A stretch of DNA of 64,000 bases from positions 62,001 through 126,000 of the forward strand of contig NZ_FOVO01000006.1 of the NCBI RefSeq assembly GCF_900115195.1, given 5' to 3'. Position numbers and translations under genes: made by a program. This DNA comes from Xenorhabdus japonica (lineage in GTDB: Bacteria > Pseudomonadota > Gammaproteobacteria > Enterobacterales > Enterobacteriaceae). The notes under the pieces were generated by a model that did not search any database, was not told the origin of the DNA, and saw nothing but the letters and a program-made list of their open reading frames with translations. Numbering within the stretch: the stretch's first letter is position 1; each line of letters opens with the position of its first letter. This document shows positions 36,846 through 48,131 of the stretch, piece after piece.

Positions 36846-38393
36846 ATGAACAAAGCCTCATTCATGAGTTGCCAGCGGCTGCGTGCTGTGCTGGCACTTT
36901 TCTTCGGAGCCAGTGGAACGCTGGCTTTTTCACCTTTTGATTTCTGGCCAGCAGCACTTGTTTCTCTTTTCGGCCTGCAAATACTTTCCTTGCACAGAAC
37001 AACCCGTCAGGCTTGCTTTATTGGTTTCTGCTGGGGTCTTGGCTTGTTTGGCAGTGGCGCAAACTGGGTTTATGTCAGTATCGCCGACTTTGGAGGCATG
37101 CCTACCACCATTAACATCTTGTTGGTGATCTTGTTCTCTGCCTATCTTGCTCTTTATCCTGCGCTATTTGCTGGTTTATTAAACCGCTTTTTCCCAAGTA
37201 CTAACAGCATCAGACTGGTTATTGTCAGCCCGGCACTATGGCAAGTCACCGAATTCTTGCGTGGTTGGATACTAACAGGATTTCCTTGGTTACAATTTGG
37301 CTACAGCCAGATTGATGGTCCGATGAAAGCCATTGCGCCCATTCTGGGTGTAGAAGGCATTACCTTCCTGCTTATGATGATTAGCGGGCTGCTGGTGATT
37401 ACCACTGTTCACAAAAAGCTATCAGCTCACAAAAAACTGTCAGCGGCCATTATTGCCATTCTTCTGCTGTTGTCGCCGTGGCCAATGAGACACTACCAGT
37501 GGTACACTTTACAGCCGGAAAAAACGACCGATATCGCACTGGTTCAAGGCAATATTCCCCAGTCCATGAAATGGGATCCCGCCGTTCTTGATAAGACACT
37601 GGATATCTATTTAGATAGCAGCCATCCTTTCATTGGTAAAGCGCCAATCATCATCTGGCCGGAATCTGCCATTCCTGATAACGAATATAATCAAAGTTAT
37701 TTCCTGACCAAATTGGACACCCTGCTGAGGGAGCACAATACTAGCTTGATCACTGGTATTGTAGATGCCCGACCAACGTTGGAAGGTTATAAATTCTATA
37801 ACAGCATTATCGTCTTGGGAGATAAAACGCCTTACCAATATCCTGCACACACCCGTTATGACAAACACCATCTTGTACCTTTTGGTGAATTTGTTCCGCT
37901 GGAATCAATATTGCGCCCATTGGCACCTTTCTTCAATTTGCCAATGTCTTCCTTCAGTCGTGGTGTTTATATCCAGCCACAACTTTCTGTTGCAGGGCAC
38001 AATATTACCGCTGCTATCTGCTACGAAATTATTTTGGGTGAACAAGTACGTGATAATTTCAAGCCTGATACAGAGTTTCTGCTAACCGTTTCTAATGATG
38101 CTTGGTTCGGGCGTTCCATTGGCCCGTGGCAGCATTTCCAAATGGCTCGAATGCGCTCCCTTGAACTGGGTCGTCCTCTACTAAGAGGAACAAATAATGG
38201 TATTACAGCGGTAATCAACCCAGACGGTTCTATTCAGGCTAAAATTCCCCAATTTACTCGGCAGGTATTAGAAGCCAAAGTAATACCAGCCACAGGTGTA
38301 ACACCTTATTTTCACTTCGGAAACTGGCCAATATGGGGAACCAGCGCTCTGTTTTTCATCTTTGCTTTTATGAAAAAGCGCCAAAAAACTTAA
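36846..38393 (+). CDS. lnt: apolipoprotein N-acyltransferase
   Basis: A 515-residue inner-membrane enzyme that adds the third acyl chain to lipoproteins. The N-terminal ~210 residues contain the membrane segments; the nitrilase domain follows. The catalytic triad motifs are [10 protein letters not shown] (Glu), [14 protein letters not shown] (Lys) and ICYEIILGE (Cys). A six-residue unit HKKLSA is repeated twice in tandem (about 188-199) in the loop before the nitrilase domain. AGGA precedes the ATG. Last gene of the miaB-lnt run. Confidence 0.96.
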   Translation: MNKASFMSCQRLRAVLALFFGASGTLAFSPFDFWPAALVSLFGLQILSLHRTTRQACFIGFCWGLGLFGSGANWVYVSIADFGGMPTTINILLVILFSAYLALYPALFAGLLNRFFPSTNSIRLVIVSPALWQVTEFLRGWILTGFPWLQFGYSQIDGPMKAIAPILGVEGITFLLMMISGLLVITTVHKKLSAHKKLSAAIIAILLLLSPWPMRHYQWYTLQPEKTTDIALVQGNIPQSMKWDPAVLDKTLDIYLDSSHPFIGKAPIIIWPESAIPDNEYNQSYFLTKLDTLLREHNTSLITGIVDARPTLEGYKFYNSIIVLGDKTPYQYPAHTRYDKHHLVPFGEFVPLESILRPLAPFFNLPMSSFSRGVYIQPQLSVAGHNITAAICYEIILGEQVRDNFKPDTEFLLTVSNDAWFGRSIGPWQHFQMARMRSLELGRPLLRGTNNGITAVINPDGSIQAKIPQFTRQVLEAKVIPATGVTPYFHFGNWPIWGTSALFFIFAFMKKRQKT

Positions 38394-38422
38394 TTACCTA
38401 CAATTGATGAAACGTTGATAAG

Positions 38423-38464
38423 AGTCAGGGTATATTACTAATTGCCCTGACTTTATATATCTTT
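38423..38464 (+). terminator. terminator after lnt
   Basis: AGTCAGGG pairs with CCCTGACT over a 14-base loop, followed by TTATATATCTTTT. Confidence 0.75.
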
Positions 38465-38849
38465 TAGCTAATCCCATAAACAAGTTCAATAATTCCCCTT
38501 AATCATCGCCCTCACCACCGAAATAACGCAAATTTACAATATATACAGCCAAAAATAGAGCAAAATAATAGATAATTACTTCAAATCGTTCAAAATGCGA
38601 ACAACATTCAATATTATTTGCTTTTTAATCACATATAAATGGAATTGTTTATTTATAGTGCGATGCAAGTCCCGAAAATGAAACATTGTAGTTTCAAAAA
38701 AGTAACATTATGAATTATTTTTTTACCGTATATAAACAAAGCAACTCAGAAAATCGTTTCTACAGACAATTTTTTTTCATCCAAGTAGAAACATAATTCT
38801 CTGTAAAAAATCTAATTTCACAAATAACAACCAGATACAGGAGCTATAT
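38465..38849 (+). promoter_or_regulatory. gltI upstream region
   Basis: About 385 AT-rich bases between the lnt terminator and gltI. They must hold the glt operon promoter, but I cannot single one out. CAGGAGCT just before 38850 is the gltI ribosome binding site. I see no gene. Confidence 0.5.
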
Positions 38850-39737
38850 ATGCGTAAGTTGATGTTAACCATGATATTGCTTAGCGCAGTTGGAGCTGCC
38901 CATGCTGAGGAACTGACTGGAACACTGAAAAAAATTAAAGATAATGGCATTATCATAGTTGGACATAGAGAATCTTCTGTCCCATTCTCTTACTATGATA
39001 ATCAGCAAAACGTCGTGGGTTATTCTCAAGATTATTCCAACCTGATCGTTGATGCTGTCAAGAAAAAACTGGATATGCCTAACCTACAGGTCAAGCTGAT
39101 TCCCATTACCTCTCAGAACCGCATTCCCCTGCTACAAAACGGTACATTCGATTTTGAATGTGGATCTACAACCAACAATCATGAACGGCAAAAACAGGCA
39201 GCATTCTCCAATACCATTTTTTCTGTCAGTACTCGCCTGCTGACTAAAGAAGATTCAGGCATCAAAGGATTTGATGATCTGGCAGGAAAAAACGTCGTAG
39301 TGACTTCTGGCACAACCTCTGAAATTTTGTTGAATAAACTTAACGATGAGAAGCAAATGAAAATGCGTATCATCAGTGCCAAAGATCATGGCGATTCATT
39401 CCGTACTCTGGAGTCAGGCCGTGCTGTCGCCTTTATGATGGACGATGCCCTGCTTGCCGGAGAACGTGCAAAAGCGAAAAAACCCAATCAATGGATCATT
39501 GTTGGTAAACCACAATCAGAAGAAGCGTATGGTTGCATGCTGCGCAAAGATGATTCCCAATTCAAGACATTGATTGATAACACCATTGTCAAAATACAGA
39601 CCTCCGGTGAAGCAGAAAAAATGTTTGATCACTGGTTCAAAGAACCAATTCCACCTAAGAACCTGAATTTGAACTTTGCCATGTCAGATAAGATGAGAGC
39701 CTTGTTTAAATCGCCGAACGATAATGCATTGAATTAA
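38850..39737 (+). CDS. gltI: GltI, periplasmic glutamate/aspartate-binding protein
   Basis: A 295-residue solute-binding protein with a signal peptide (MRKLMLTMILLSAVGAAHA, cleavage after residue 19). The family segments VGHRESSVPFSYYD, DFECGSTTNNHERQ and VVTSGTTSEILLN identify the high-affinity glutamate/aspartate receptor of GltIJKL. A strong ribosome binding site (AGGAGC) precedes the ATG. The transporter genes follow after 156 bases that include a terminator-like hairpin. Confidence 0.96.
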   Translation: MRKLMLTMILLSAVGAAHAEELTGTLKKIKDNGIIIVGHRESSVPFSYYDNQQNVVGYSQDYSNLIVDAVKKKLDMPNLQVKLIPITSQNRIPLLQNGTFDFECGSTTNNHERQKQAAFSNTIFSVSTRLLTKEDSGIKGFDDLAGKNVVVTSGTTSEILLNKLNDEKQMKMRIISAKDHGDSFRTLESGRAVAFMMDDALLAGERAKAKKPNQWIIVGKPQSEEAYGCMLRKDDSQFKTLIDNTIVKIQTSGEAEKMFDHWFKEPIPPKNLNLNFAMSDKMRALFKSPNDNALN

Positions 39738-39809
39738 GAAAGGAACTAAAAAATCCCGGTTTTATTGGCATGACGGGTATGAGGTAGTCGTTCCCTACCT
39801 CATTTTTTT
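39738..39809 (+). ncRNA. possible SroC-like 3'-UTR small RNA of gltI
   Basis: ATGAGGTAG, loop, CTACCTCAT followed by a T run forms a strong terminator 42-72 bases after gltI. In E. coli and Salmonella the gltI-gltJ gap yields SroC, an sRNA sponge processed from the gltIJKL mRNA and ending at such a hairpin. The position matches; sequence conservation cannot be judged here. At the least this is an attenuating terminator inside the operon. Confidence 0.5.
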
Positions 39810-39867
39810 CAGATCATTTTGGGTTCAATAAATTACAATAAATGAATCATTTTAAGCATTACCGCCA

Positions 39868-39876
39868 CCCCCCCCC
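39868..39876 (+). repeat. run of nine C bases before the gltJ ribosome binding site
   Basis: Nine C bases are followed by TTTCAGGGAG and then the gltJ ATG at 39894. The tract sits 17 bases before the start and could pair with the AGGGAG site. Confidence 0.85.
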
Positions 39877-39893
39877 TTTCAGGGAGCACATTT

Positions 39894-40634
39894 ATGTCTG
39901 TTGATTGGAATTGGGGCATCTTTTTACAAGCTGCTCCTTTTGGTAATACCACCTATCTGGGATGGATTATTTCTGGTTTTCAAGTAACGGTTGCACTTTC
40001 CGTCTGTGCGTGGATCATTGCACTCGTTGTCGGCTCATTGTTCGGTATTCTCCGTACCGTCCCGAATAAATTCCTCTCTGGGCTTGGAACCTGTTATGTT
40101 GAGTTATTTCGTAATGTTCCTCTCATTGTCCAATTTTTTACATGGTATCTGGTGGTTCCCGAATTCCTGCCTAAGAACCTGAGCGATTGGTTCAAAATGG
40201 AGCTGGATCCCAATATCCAATTTTTTATTTCCTCCGTCATTTGCTTAGGGCTATTTACTGCTGCCCGTGTATGCGAACAGGTTCGTGCAGCAATCCAGTC
40301 ACTCCCAAGAGGGCAAAAAACCGCAGGGCTGGCAATGGGCTTAACCTTGCCACAAACCTACCGCTACATTCTGCTGCCAAATGCCTACCGAGTGATAATT
40401 CCTCCAATGACATCGGAAATGCTCAATTTGGTAAAAAATTCTGCCATTGCTTCCACAATCGGGCTGGTTGATATGGCTGCCCAAGCAGGTAAATTATTAG
40501 ATTATTCCGCACACGCCTATGAATCATTCACAGCGATCACGCTGGCTTATGTGGGTATTAACCTCGTGATCATGCTTGCCATGAGCATACTGGAGAAAAA
40601 AGTACGTTTACCGGGCAATATGGGAGGGCGATAA
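39894..40634 (+). CDS. gltJ: GltJ, glutamate/aspartate ABC permease
   Basis: A 246-residue inner-membrane permease of the polar-amino-acid type, with several membrane helices and the EAA-type loop ([26 protein letters not shown]). It pairs with GltK to form the channel. Length equals E. coli GltJ. AGGGAG lies before the start, behind the C tract. Confidence 0.95.
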   Translation: MSVDWNWGIFLQAAPFGNTTYLGWIISGFQVTVALSVCAWIIALVVGSLFGILRTVPNKFLSGLGTCYVELFRNVPLIVQFFTWYLVVPEFLPKNLSDWFKMELDPNIQFFISSVICLGLFTAARVCEQVRAAIQSLPRGQKTAGLAMGLTLPQTYRYILLPNAYRVIIPPMTSEMLNLVKNSAIASTIGLVDMAAQAGKLLDYSAHAYESFTAITLAYVGINLVIMLAMSILEKKVRLPGNMGGR

Positions 40635-40638
40635 AAAA

Positions 40639-41313
40639 ATGTATCAGTTTGACTGGAGTTCTATTATACCAAATTTGCCCTTTCTTCTGAGTGGGTTGAT
40701 GATAACGGCAAAAATTACCGTGATAGCCATTATCATCGGTATTGTCTGGGGAACCATTCTGGCGATTATGCGCCTCTCATCCATCAAGGTACTGAGTTGG
40801 TTCGCTGCCCTGTATGTTAACCTTTTTCGCTCAGTTCCATTGGTGATGGTATTACTGTGGTTTTATCTGATTGTGCCTAATTTATTACAAAATGTTCTAG
40901 GTATATCACCAAAAACCGATATCCGTTTGATTTCTGCAATGGTAGCGTTCTCGCTCTTTGAAGCAGCTTACTATTCCGAAATAATTCGAGCAGGTATCCA
41001 GAGCATTTCCCGTGGGCAATCCTCTGCTGCGATGGCATTGGGTATGACTCATATGCAAAGCATGCGTCTGGTCATACTGCCACAAGCATTCCGAGCAATG
41101 ATCCCATTGCTGCTGACACAAGGCATTGTATTATTTCAAGATACTTCTCTGGTATATGTACTCAGTCTGACGGATTTTTTCCGTACAGCGACGAATATTG
41201 GTGAGCGCGACGGAACTCAGGTTGAAATGGTTCTGTTTGCCGGCTTTGTTTATTTTGTGATTAGTTTTTCCGCTTCTATGCTGGTTAACTATTTGAAGAA
41301 AAGGACTGTTTGA
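40639..41313 (+). CDS. gltK: GltK, glutamate/aspartate ABC permease
   Basis: A 224-residue permease subunit with the same fold as GltJ and the EAA loop [20 protein letters not shown]. It begins four bases after gltJ, and its stop overlaps the gltL start (TGATG). Length matches E. coli (224). Confidence 0.95.
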   Translation: MYQFDWSSIIPNLPFLLSGLMITAKITVIAIIIGIVWGTILAIMRLSSIKVLSWFAALYVNLFRSVPLVMVLLWFYLIVPNLLQNVLGISPKTDIRLISAMVAFSLFEAAYYSEIIRAGIQSISRGQSSAAMALGMTHMQSMRLVILPQAFRAMIPLLLTQGIVLFQDTSLVYVLSLTDFFRTATNIGERDGTQVEMVLFAGFVYFVISFSASMLVNYLKKRTV

Positions 41314-42038
41314 TGATTTCCCTGAAAAATGTATCCAAGTGGTATGGCCAATTTCAGGTTCTTACTGACTGCTCGACTGAAGTCAAAAAAGGCGAAGTAG
41401 TCGTGGTATGTGGGCCTTCTGGTTCCGGTAAATCCACTCTGATAAAAACGGTCAATGGCCTTGAATCTATCCAGCAAGGTGAAATTCGAGTAAACAACAC
41501 AAAAGTCAATGACAAGAGCACCAATCTGGCACAATTGCGTTCCAAGGTGGGAATGGTATTCCAGCACTTTGAGCTTTTTCCTCATTTATCCGTCATTGAG
41601 AACCTGACGCTGGCTCAGGTTAAGGTATTAAAGCGTGATAAGAAAGAAGCTACCGAAAAAGGCTTGAAACTCCTGGAGCGGGTTGGTTTATCCAGCCATG
41701 CGGATAAACTCCCCTCACAACTTTCTGGTGGCCAGCAACAACGTGTCGCCATCGCCCGCGCACTCTGTATGGACCCTATCGCCATGCTGTTTGATGAACC
41801 TACTTCCGCACTTGATCCCGAAATGATTAATGAAGTGCTGGATGTTATGGTTAAACTGGCGGACGAAGGGATGACCATGATGGTTGTAACCCATGAGATG
41901 GGATTTGCCAAAAAAGTGGCACACCGGGTTATTTTCATGGATGAAGGAAAAATTGTCGAAGACAGTAAGAAAGAAGATTTCTTTGCTAACCCAAAATCAG
42001 AGCGTGCACGTGACTTCCTAGCTAAAATTCTGCACTAA
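41313..42038 (+). CDS. gltL: GltL, glutamate/aspartate ABC ATPase
   Basis: A 241-residue ABC ATPase: Walker [10 protein letters not shown] (~residues 34-42), Q-loop ([10 protein letters not shown]), signature LSGGQQQR, Walker [13 protein letters not shown], and H-loop VTHEMGFA. I start at ATG 41313, which aligns with E. coli GltL; a TTG one codon earlier is in frame but unlikely. It completes gltIJKL. Confidence 0.96.
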   Translation: MISLKNVSKWYGQFQVLTDCSTEVKKGEVVVVCGPSGSGKSTLIKTVNGLESIQQGEIRVNNTKVNDKSTNLAQLRSKVGMVFQHFELFPHLSVIENLTLAQVKVLKRDKKEATEKGLKLLERVGLSSHADKLPSQLSGGQQQRVAIARALCMDPIAMLFDEPTSALDPEMINEVLDVMVKLADEGMTMMVVTHEMGFAKKVAHRVIFMDEGKIVEDSKKEDFFANPKSERARDFLAKILH

Positions 42039-42236
42039 TTTTTCTTCGTCGGCGGATGGCAAAACTACCGCCGACCTTAAATTTTCCATCAAAATAAGTA
42101 ATTTTCCGCATTCCTCCTTTAACAAGAGTTGTTGCCTCTATCCCTTATCAGCTATGCTATGGAATCTTTGATTTCATAAACAAACTATGCACACTAAAGG
42201 CGTAGCTTTATTACTCACCATAGGATTATCGGTGCC

Positions 42237-44819
42237 ATGCAAGAACAATATCGTCCAGAAGACATAGAACAACAAGTCCAGCTTCACTGGCAAGAGAAGC
42301 AAACGTTCAAAGTGATAGAAGACAGCAGCAAAGAAAAATACTACTGCCTGTCCATGCTACCTTATCCTTCTGGTCGACTACACATGGGCCATGTCCGTAA
42401 CTACACCATTGGTGATGTGATTTCCCGTTATCAGCGCATGCTAGGCAAAAACGTACTCCAACCTATTGGTTGGGATGCATTTGGCCTGCCGGCAGAAGGT
42501 GCTGCTGTCAAAAATAATACCGCTCCTGCCCCATGGACTTACTCCAATATCGAGTACATGAAAAACCAGTTAAAAACACTGGGTTTTGGCTATGACTGGG
42601 ATCGTGAAGTCACTACTTGTACGCCAGAATATTATCGCTGGGAACAGTGGTTCTTCACTAAACTGTACGAAAAAGGTCTGGTATACAAAAAAACCTCCGC
42701 AGTTAACTGGTGTCCGCATGACCTGACTGTTCTGGCTAATGAGCAAGTGATTGATGGCTGCTGCTGGCGTTGTGATACCCAAGTTGAACGTAAAGAGATC
42801 CCTCAGTGGTTTATTAAGATCACAGATTACGCAGAAGAACTGCTGAACGATCTGGATAAACTGGACGATTGGCCTGAGCAGGTCAAAATCATGCAGCGTA
42901 ACTGGATTGGCCGTTCTGAAGGTGTTGAAATCACGTTCAATGTTGCTGACAGTCAAGAAAAACTCACCGTTTATACCACTCGCCCAGATACATTTATGGG
43001 AGCAACCTATGTCGCTGTAGCGGCAGGTCACCCTCTGGCACAACAAGCCTCGGAAAATAATCCGGAACTGGCAGAATTTATCAACGAATGCCGCAATACC
43101 AAAGTTGCCGAAGCTGAAATGGCAACTATGGAGAAAAAAGGCATGCCAACAGGCATGTTTGTTATTCATCCATTAACTAACGAAAAGATCGCTATCTGGG
43201 TTGCTAACTTTGTCCTGATGGAATACGGCACAGGTGCGGTTATGGCTGTTCCTGCACACGATCAACGCGATTGGGAATTTGCCACTAAGTACAATTTGCC
43301 AATAAAAGCCGTTATTCTCGACAACGATGGCAATGTACCAAGCGTTCAGGAAGCGGCTGTCACCGATAAAAATGCACTGGTTAACTCTGGTGAATTCAGC
43401 GGACTGAGCCATGAAGAAGGTTTCAATGCTATCGCTGACAAGCTGGTTGCAATGGGTGTTGGCCAACGTAAAGTCAATTACCGCCTGCGTGACTGGGGAG
43501 TTTCCCGTCAACGTTATTGGGGCGCCCCAATTCCAATGGCAACACTGGAAGACGGTACTGTAGTTCCTGTTCCAGAAGATCAATTGCCGGTTATTTTGCC
43601 AGAAGATGTCGTGATGGATGGTATCACCAGTCCAATCAAAGCTGATCCTGAATGGGCAAAAACAACTATCAACGGTCAGCCTGCACTGCTTGAAACGGAT
43701 ACCTTTGATACCTTTATGGAATCTTCATGGTATTACTCACGCTATACCTGCCCGGATTACGATAAAGGCATGCTGGACCCGGCTGCGGCCAACTATTGGT
43801 TACCTGTGGATCAATACATCGGTGGTATTGAGCACGCTATCATGCACCTGATGTATTTCCGTTTCTTCCACAAATTGATGCGCGATGCGGGCATGGTCAA
43901 CTCTGATGAACCCGCCAAACGCCTTCTGTGCCAAGGCATGGTTCTGGCTGACGCCTTCTATTACACTGGCAATAGTGGCGAGAAAGTCTGGGTATCTCCA
44001 GCTGATGCTATTGTTGAGCATGACGAGAAAGGCCGCATTGTGAAAGCAACGGATCAAGACGGTCATGTACTGGTTTATACCGGCATGAGCAAAATGTCGA
44101 AATCCAAGAATAACGGTATTGACCCACAAGTTATGGTCGATAAATATGGTGCCGATACTGTTCGTTTATTCATGATGTTCGCCGCACCACCTGAACTGAC
44201 ACTGGAATGGCAAGAATCTGGTGTGGAAGGTGCAAACCGCTTCCTGAAGCGTATTTGGCGTCTGGTTTACGAGCACAGCAACAAAGGTGCAACCCAGCCA
44301 CTGGATGCCAGCAGCCTGACCACTGAACAAAAAGATCTGCGCCGTGACTTGCACAAAACCATAGCGAAAGTCACTGATGATATTGGCCGCCGCCAAGCGT
44401 TTAATACCGCCGTTGCAGCAATCATGGAACTGATGAATAAACTGACTCGCGCTCCACAAGAATCTGAGCAGGATCGTGCCCTGATGCAAGAAGCAGTAAC
44501 TGCGGTTGTACGTATGCTGTCACCTATCACACCACACGCTTGCTTTATCATGTGGAAAGCACTTGGTAATGAGAACGACATTGATACTTCGGCATGGCCA
44601 CAAGCTGATGAGCAGGCAATGGTAGACGATACTAAACTGGTAATTATCCAGGTTAACGGTAAGGTTCGTGGTCGTATTACCGTACCGGCAGATGCAACAA
44701 AAGAGTATGTCCAAGAAATGGCTACACAAGAGTACAGCGTGACGAAATATCTTGAAGGCGTCAGTATCCGCAAGGTCATCTACGTTCCGGGTAAGTTACT
44801 GAATCTGGTTGTAGGCTAA
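42237..44819 (+). CDS. leuS: leucyl-tRNA synthetase
   Basis: An 860-residue class I synthetase, the same length as in E. coli. HIGH motif [18 protein letters not shown] (~43), editing domain CP1 in the middle with the T-rich [12 protein letters not shown] (~247), and KMSKS in [11 protein letters not shown] (~618). It begins the leuS-lptE-holA-nadD run. Confidence 0.97.
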   Translation: MQEQYRPEDIEQQVQLHWQEKQTFKVIEDSSKEKYYCLSMLPYPSGRLHMGHVRNYTIGDVISRYQRMLGKNVLQPIGWDAFGLPAEGAAVKNNTAPAPWTYSNIEYMKNQLKTLGFGYDWDREVTTCTPEYYRWEQWFFTKLYEKGLVYKKTSAVNWCPHDLTVLANEQVIDGCCWRCDTQVERKEIPQWFIKITDYAEELLNDLDKLDDWPEQVKIMQRNWIGRSEGVEITFNVADSQEKLTVYTTRPDTFMGATYVAVAAGHPLAQQASENNPELAEFINECRNTKVAEAEMATMEKKGMPTGMFVIHPLTNEKIAIWVANFVLMEYGTGAVMAVPAHDQRDWEFATKYNLPIKAVILDNDGNVPSVQEAAVTDKNALVNSGEFSGLSHEEGFNAIADKLVAMGVGQRKVNYRLRDWGVSRQRYWGAPIPMATLEDGTVVPVPEDQLPVILPEDVVMDGITSPIKADPEWAKTTINGQPALLETDTFDTFMESSWYYSRYTCPDYDKGMLDPAAANYWLPVDQYIGGIEHAIMHLMYFRFFHKLMRDAGMVNSDEPAKRLLCQGMVLADAFYYTGNSGEKVWVSPADAIVEHDEKGRIVKATDQDGHVLVYTGMSKMSKSKNNGIDPQVMVDKYGADTVRLFMMFAAPPELTLEWQESGVEGANRFLKRIWRLVYEHSNKGATQPLDASSLTTEQKDLRRDLHKTIAKVTDDIGRRQAFNTAVAAIMELMNKLTRAPQESEQDRALMQEAVTAVVRMLSPITPHACFIMWKALGNENDIDTSAWPQADEQAMVDDTKLVIIQVNGKVRGRITVPADATKEYVQEMATQEYSVTKYLEGVSIRKVIYVPGKLLNLVVG

Positions 44820-44845
44820 TAACAGTAGGCTGATAACAGGAGACC

Positions 44846-45436
44846 ATGTTTGTGGTAAAACGTGTAACAAGAAGTGTGGTAGGAAATAATCTACGGCATC
44901 GTATTTTCACGTTGTTGCTCGGGTTAGCGGTGCTAGTCACCGCTGGCTGCGGCTTTCATCTTCGGGGCACAACACAAGTACCAAAAGAGCTGCAAACATT
45001 GCAGTTAAGTTCTGGTGACCCATATGGGCCTCTGGCACGGGCAGTACGTCAACAACTTCGTCTGAATGATGTCAAAATTGCTGAACATGGCGATGCTTCA
45101 ATCCCTATCCTGAAACTTGTTGGTTCTAATGAGAACAAAGAGACGGTTTCTGTTTTCCAGGATGGCAAATCAGCTGAACGTCTGTTAGTACTGAACGTGG
45201 ATGCTCAAATTCTGATGCCAGATGGCAGCATTTATCCATTGCGGGCAAAGGTTGATCGTTCTTTCTTCGACAACCCATTGGAAGCATTGGCAAAAGATGC
45301 AGAAAATGAACTTGTTCAACAGGAAATGCGCGAGCAGGCTGCCCGTCAGCTTATGCGCCAATTGCTGACCGTTCATAGTGCAGAACTCCAGAAAGCTGAA
45401 GAAAAACAAAAATCTGCGGCTATACAGAAGCAATGA
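44846..45436 (+). CDS. lptE: LptE, outer-membrane LPS-assembly lipoprotein
   Basis: A 196-residue lipoprotein that plugs the LptD barrel and helps insert LPS into the outer membrane. The lipobox VTAGC puts the lipidated residue at Cys35, followed by [17 protein letters not shown]. The N-terminal region before the hydrophobic stretch (about 18 residues) is longer than in E. coli, but CAGGAGACC directly before the ATG supports this start. It overlaps holA by four bases. Confidence 0.93.
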   Translation: MFVVKRVTRSVVGNNLRHRIFTLLLGLAVLVTAGCGFHLRGTTQVPKELQTLQLSSGDPYGPLARAVRQQLRLNDVKIAEHGDASIPILKLVGSNENKETVSVFQDGKSAERLLVLNVDAQILMPDGSIYPLRAKVDRSFFDNPLEALAKDAENELVQQEMREQAARQLMRQLLTVHSAELQKAEEKQKSAAIQKQ

Positions 45437-46464
45437 TCCGACTTTATCCTGAACAACTTCCCTCGCAGCTTAATGACGGGCTGCGAGGCAGCTACCTGTT
45501 ATGGGGCAATGAACCATTACTATTGCAGGAAAGTCAGGACAGCATCCGCAAGGTGGCTGAACAACATGAATTTCTGGAGCATTTCACCTTCACATTGGAT
45601 AACCATACCGATTGGGATGAAATCTTTAGTCTGTGTCAGTCACTTAGCCTGTTTGCCAGCCGTCAGTCTCTTATCCTGCTGCTTCCGGAAAATGGCCCAA
45701 ATGCCGCAATGTCAGAACGGCTGACCAAGCTGTCAGGATTGCTGCATTCAGATATCTTGCTGATATTGCGTGGACATAAACTCACCAAAGCACAGGAGAA
45801 TAGCCCGTGGTTCAAAGCGATTGGGCAAAATGGAGTCTACGTCAGTTGTTTGACACCTGAGCAAAATCGTCTGCCGCAATGGGTAGCGCAACGAGCCAAA
45901 AATATGGGCCTATCACTGGAAGATGAAGCCAATCAATTACTGTGCTATTGCTATGAGGGAAACTTATTGGCACTGGTTCAGACTCTGGAGCGTCTTTCCC
46001 TTCTCCATCCAGATAACCGATTGACACTTCTTCGCGTAGAAGAAGCCGTTAACGATGCGGCTCATTTCTCTCCCTATCATTGGGTTGATGCTTTGCTGGC
46101 AGGAAAAATAAAACGGGCATGGCATATACTGAAACAGCTTCGGCAAGAAGATATCGAGACCGTGATTTTGCTTCGTACCATACAGAGGGAATTAATGCTA
46201 CTTCTGGCACTTAAGCGCCAATATACAACTGTCCCTTTGAAGACCTTGTTTGATCAACACAAGGTTTGGCAGAACCGCAGACCATTGCTGTCAACCGCAC
46301 TACAGCGTCTGTCACAGCGAGAACTGCAATCTGCCATACATTTGTTAGCCCAGATGGAACTGCGTGTCAAACAGGATTATAGCCAATCCATTTGGGCTGA
46401 CCTGGAAACGCTTTCCATGCTGTTATGCGGAAAATCATTACCAGAGAGCTTCTTAAATGCTTGA
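45433..46464 (+). CDS. holA: DNA polymerase III delta subunit
   Basis: A 343-residue clamp-loader wrench, the same length as E. coli HolA. Characteristic [13 protein letters not shown] at the start, [15 protein letters not shown] in the middle and [19 protein letters not shown] in domain III. It opens the beta clamp during loading. Coupled to lptE by an ATGA overlap, and overlaps nadD by eight bases. Confidence 0.96.
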   Translation: MIRLYPEQLPSQLNDGLRGSYLLWGNEPLLLQESQDSIRKVAEQHEFLEHFTFTLDNHTDWDEIFSLCQSLSLFASRQSLILLLPENGPNAAMSERLTKLSGLLHSDILLILRGHKLTKAQENSPWFKAIGQNGVYVSCLTPEQNRLPQWVAQRAKNMGLSLEDEANQLLCYCYEGNLLALVQTLERLSLLHPDNRLTLLRVEEAVNDAAHFSPYHWVDALLAGKIKRAWHILKQLRQEDIETVILLRTIQRELMLLLALKRQYTTVPLKTLFDQHKVWQNRRPLLSTALQRLSQRELQSAIHLLAQMELRVKQDYSQSIWADLETLSMLLCGKSLPESFLNA

Positions 46465-47200
46465 TTCTATTGTTCCAGCCAATATTGATCTCCAAAACAT
46501 TACCCTAGAAAATACGGTGCCAATAAATACCGTTGATTCTGCAACCAATGTGGACTCTCCGGTTATTCAGGCTCTATTTGGTGGCACATTCGATCCCATC
46601 CATTATGGTCATTTGCGTCCTGTAGAAGCATTGGCTCAATTGGTGGGACTCAAGCAAGTTATCTTATTACCTAATCACGTTCCCCCGCATCGCCCTCAAC
46701 CAGAGGCAAGCGCTCCGCAACGGCTGGAGATGGTTCGCCTGGCTGTACAGGATAACCCTCTGTTCACCGTAGATACCCGCGAGCTGGAACGGCAAACTCC
46801 ATCTTACACAGTAGAAACACTGAAATCCTTTCGTCAGGAAATCGGTGAGCAATATTCGTTAGCATTCATCATTGGACAAGATTCATTACAAGCCATTCAT
46901 ACATGGTATAAATGGGAAGAATTGCTCGATATTTGTCACTTGTTGGTCTGCTCCCGTCCGGGTTACCAAAGTCAGCTTTCCGCCCCAGAAATGCAACAAT
47001 GGCTTGAAAAACACCAAATTGTTTCTCCACTCCCATTGAGCCAAAAACCACACGGTTATATTTATTTGGCTGCGACTCCGTTATTAAACATTTCGGCAAC
47101 CGATATTCGTCAACGCCACCAGCAAGGGATAAGCTGTGATGATTTACTTCCTCCAACGATAAAAAAATATATCGATTCACATAGGCTATATAAGAAATAG
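46457..47200 (+). CDS. nadD: NadD, nicotinate-mononucleotide adenylyltransferase
   Basis: A 247-residue enzyme of NAD synthesis. Nucleotidyl-transferase motif [15 protein letters not shown] and the C-terminal [10 protein letters not shown] are intact; also [11 protein letters not shown] and FIIGQDSL. Compared with E. coli (213) there are about 34 extra residues before the catalytic core, polar and Asn/Thr/Val-rich. The start at 46457 is supported by GAGAG upstream and its overlap with holA. Confidence 0.95.
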   Translation: MLDSIVPANIDLQNITLENTVPINTVDSATNVDSPVIQALFGGTFDPIHYGHLRPVEALAQLVGLKQVILLPNHVPPHRPQPEASAPQRLEMVRLAVQDNPLFTVDTRELERQTPSYTVETLKSFRQEIGEQYSLAFIIGQDSLQAIHTWYKWEELLDICHLLVCSRPGYQSQLSAPEMQQWLEKHQIVSPLPLSQKPHGYIYLAATPLLNISATDIRQRHQQGISCDDLLPPTIKKYIDSHRLYKK

Positions 47201-47304
47201 CAAAATCATGTGGTTATTTGCAGCTAACTCGCTTACTTTTATAGAGATTGGCATGCTATTATTCTGAGTTACTTAATCAATTTTATGAAATAAAGGTGAT
47301 CCTT

Positions 47305-47622
47305 TTGCAAGGCACAGAACTACAACAATTTGTTATTGATAAACTTGAAGACTCCAAAGCACAGGATATTGTTTCTATTGATGTTCGCGGAAAATCCAGC
47401 ATTACTGACTGCATGGTTATCTGTACCGGAACATCAAACCGTCACTTGATGTCTGTGGCAGATAACCTAGTAGATGACTGCCGCCAAGCAGGCATCATGC
47501 CTCTAGGCGTTGAAGGACAGGGTATTTCAGACTGGATAGTCGTGGATCTTGGCGAAATCATGGTCCATGTTATGCAAGAAGACAGCCGCCGTATGTACGA
47601 ACTGGAAAAACTCTGGAGCTGA
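47305..47622 (+). CDS. rsfS: RsfS, ribosomal silencing factor
   Basis: A 105-residue protein (formerly YbeB) that binds uL14 and blocks subunit joining under nutrient limitation. Motifs: [38 protein letters not shown] and [12 protein letters not shown] start at TTG 47305 because AGGTGAT lies at the right distance and the length then equals E. coli. The frame extends upstream to an ATG at 47248, but the extra 19 residues lack support. Confidence 0.92.
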   Translation: MQGTELQQFVIDKLEDSKAQDIVSIDVRGKSSITDCMVICTGTSNRHLMSVADNLVDDCRQAGIMPLGVEGQGISDWIVVDLGEIMVHVMQEDSRRMYELEKLWS

Positions 47623-47624
47623 GT

Positions 47625-48095
47625 TTGAAGTTACAACTGGTCGCTGTAGGAACAAAAATGCCGGACTGGGTACAGACCGGCTTCATGGATTATCTGAACC
47701 GTTTTCCCAAGGATATGCCTTTTGAGCTCATTGAAATTCCAGCGGGAAAACGAGGTAAAAATACTGACATCAAGCGAATTCTGGAAAAAGAAGGTGAACA
47801 GATGCTAGCCGCGGTTGGTAAAGGCAACCGTATTGTGACATTAGATATTCCAGGCTCTCGCTGGGATACTCCGCAGTTGGCACAACAGCTTGAACGCTGG
47901 AAGCTGGATGGCAGAAATGTCAGTCTATTAATTGGTGGCCCTGAAGGTTTGGCCCCAGCCTGCAAAGCCGCAGCGGAACAAAGCTGGTCACTCTCTCCTT
48001 TAACCATGCCACATCCTCTTGTCCGGGTTCTGGTTGCGGAGAGCCTTTATCGAGCATGGAGCATCACTACTAACCACCCTTATCATCGGGAATAA
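47625..48095 (+). CDS. rlmH: RlmH, 23S rRNA pseudouridine-1915 N3-methyltransferase
   Basis: A 156-residue SPOUT methyltransferase. The knot region [20 protein letters not shown] and the C-terminal [15 protein letters not shown] are typical. The TTG start at 47625 ([15 protein letters not shown]) lies three bases after rsfS and aligns with E. coli RlmH (155). Confidence 0.95.
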   Translation: MKLQLVAVGTKMPDWVQTGFMDYLNRFPKDMPFELIEIPAGKRGKNTDIKRILEKEGEQMLAAVGKGNRIVTLDIPGSRWDTPQLAQQLERWKLDGRNVSLLIGGPEGLAPACKAAAEQSWSLSPLTMPHPLVRVLVAESLYRAWSITTNHPYHRE

Positions 48096-48131
48096 ATAGG
48101 GTAATCCGACACCGTGAATTCTGGTAATGGG

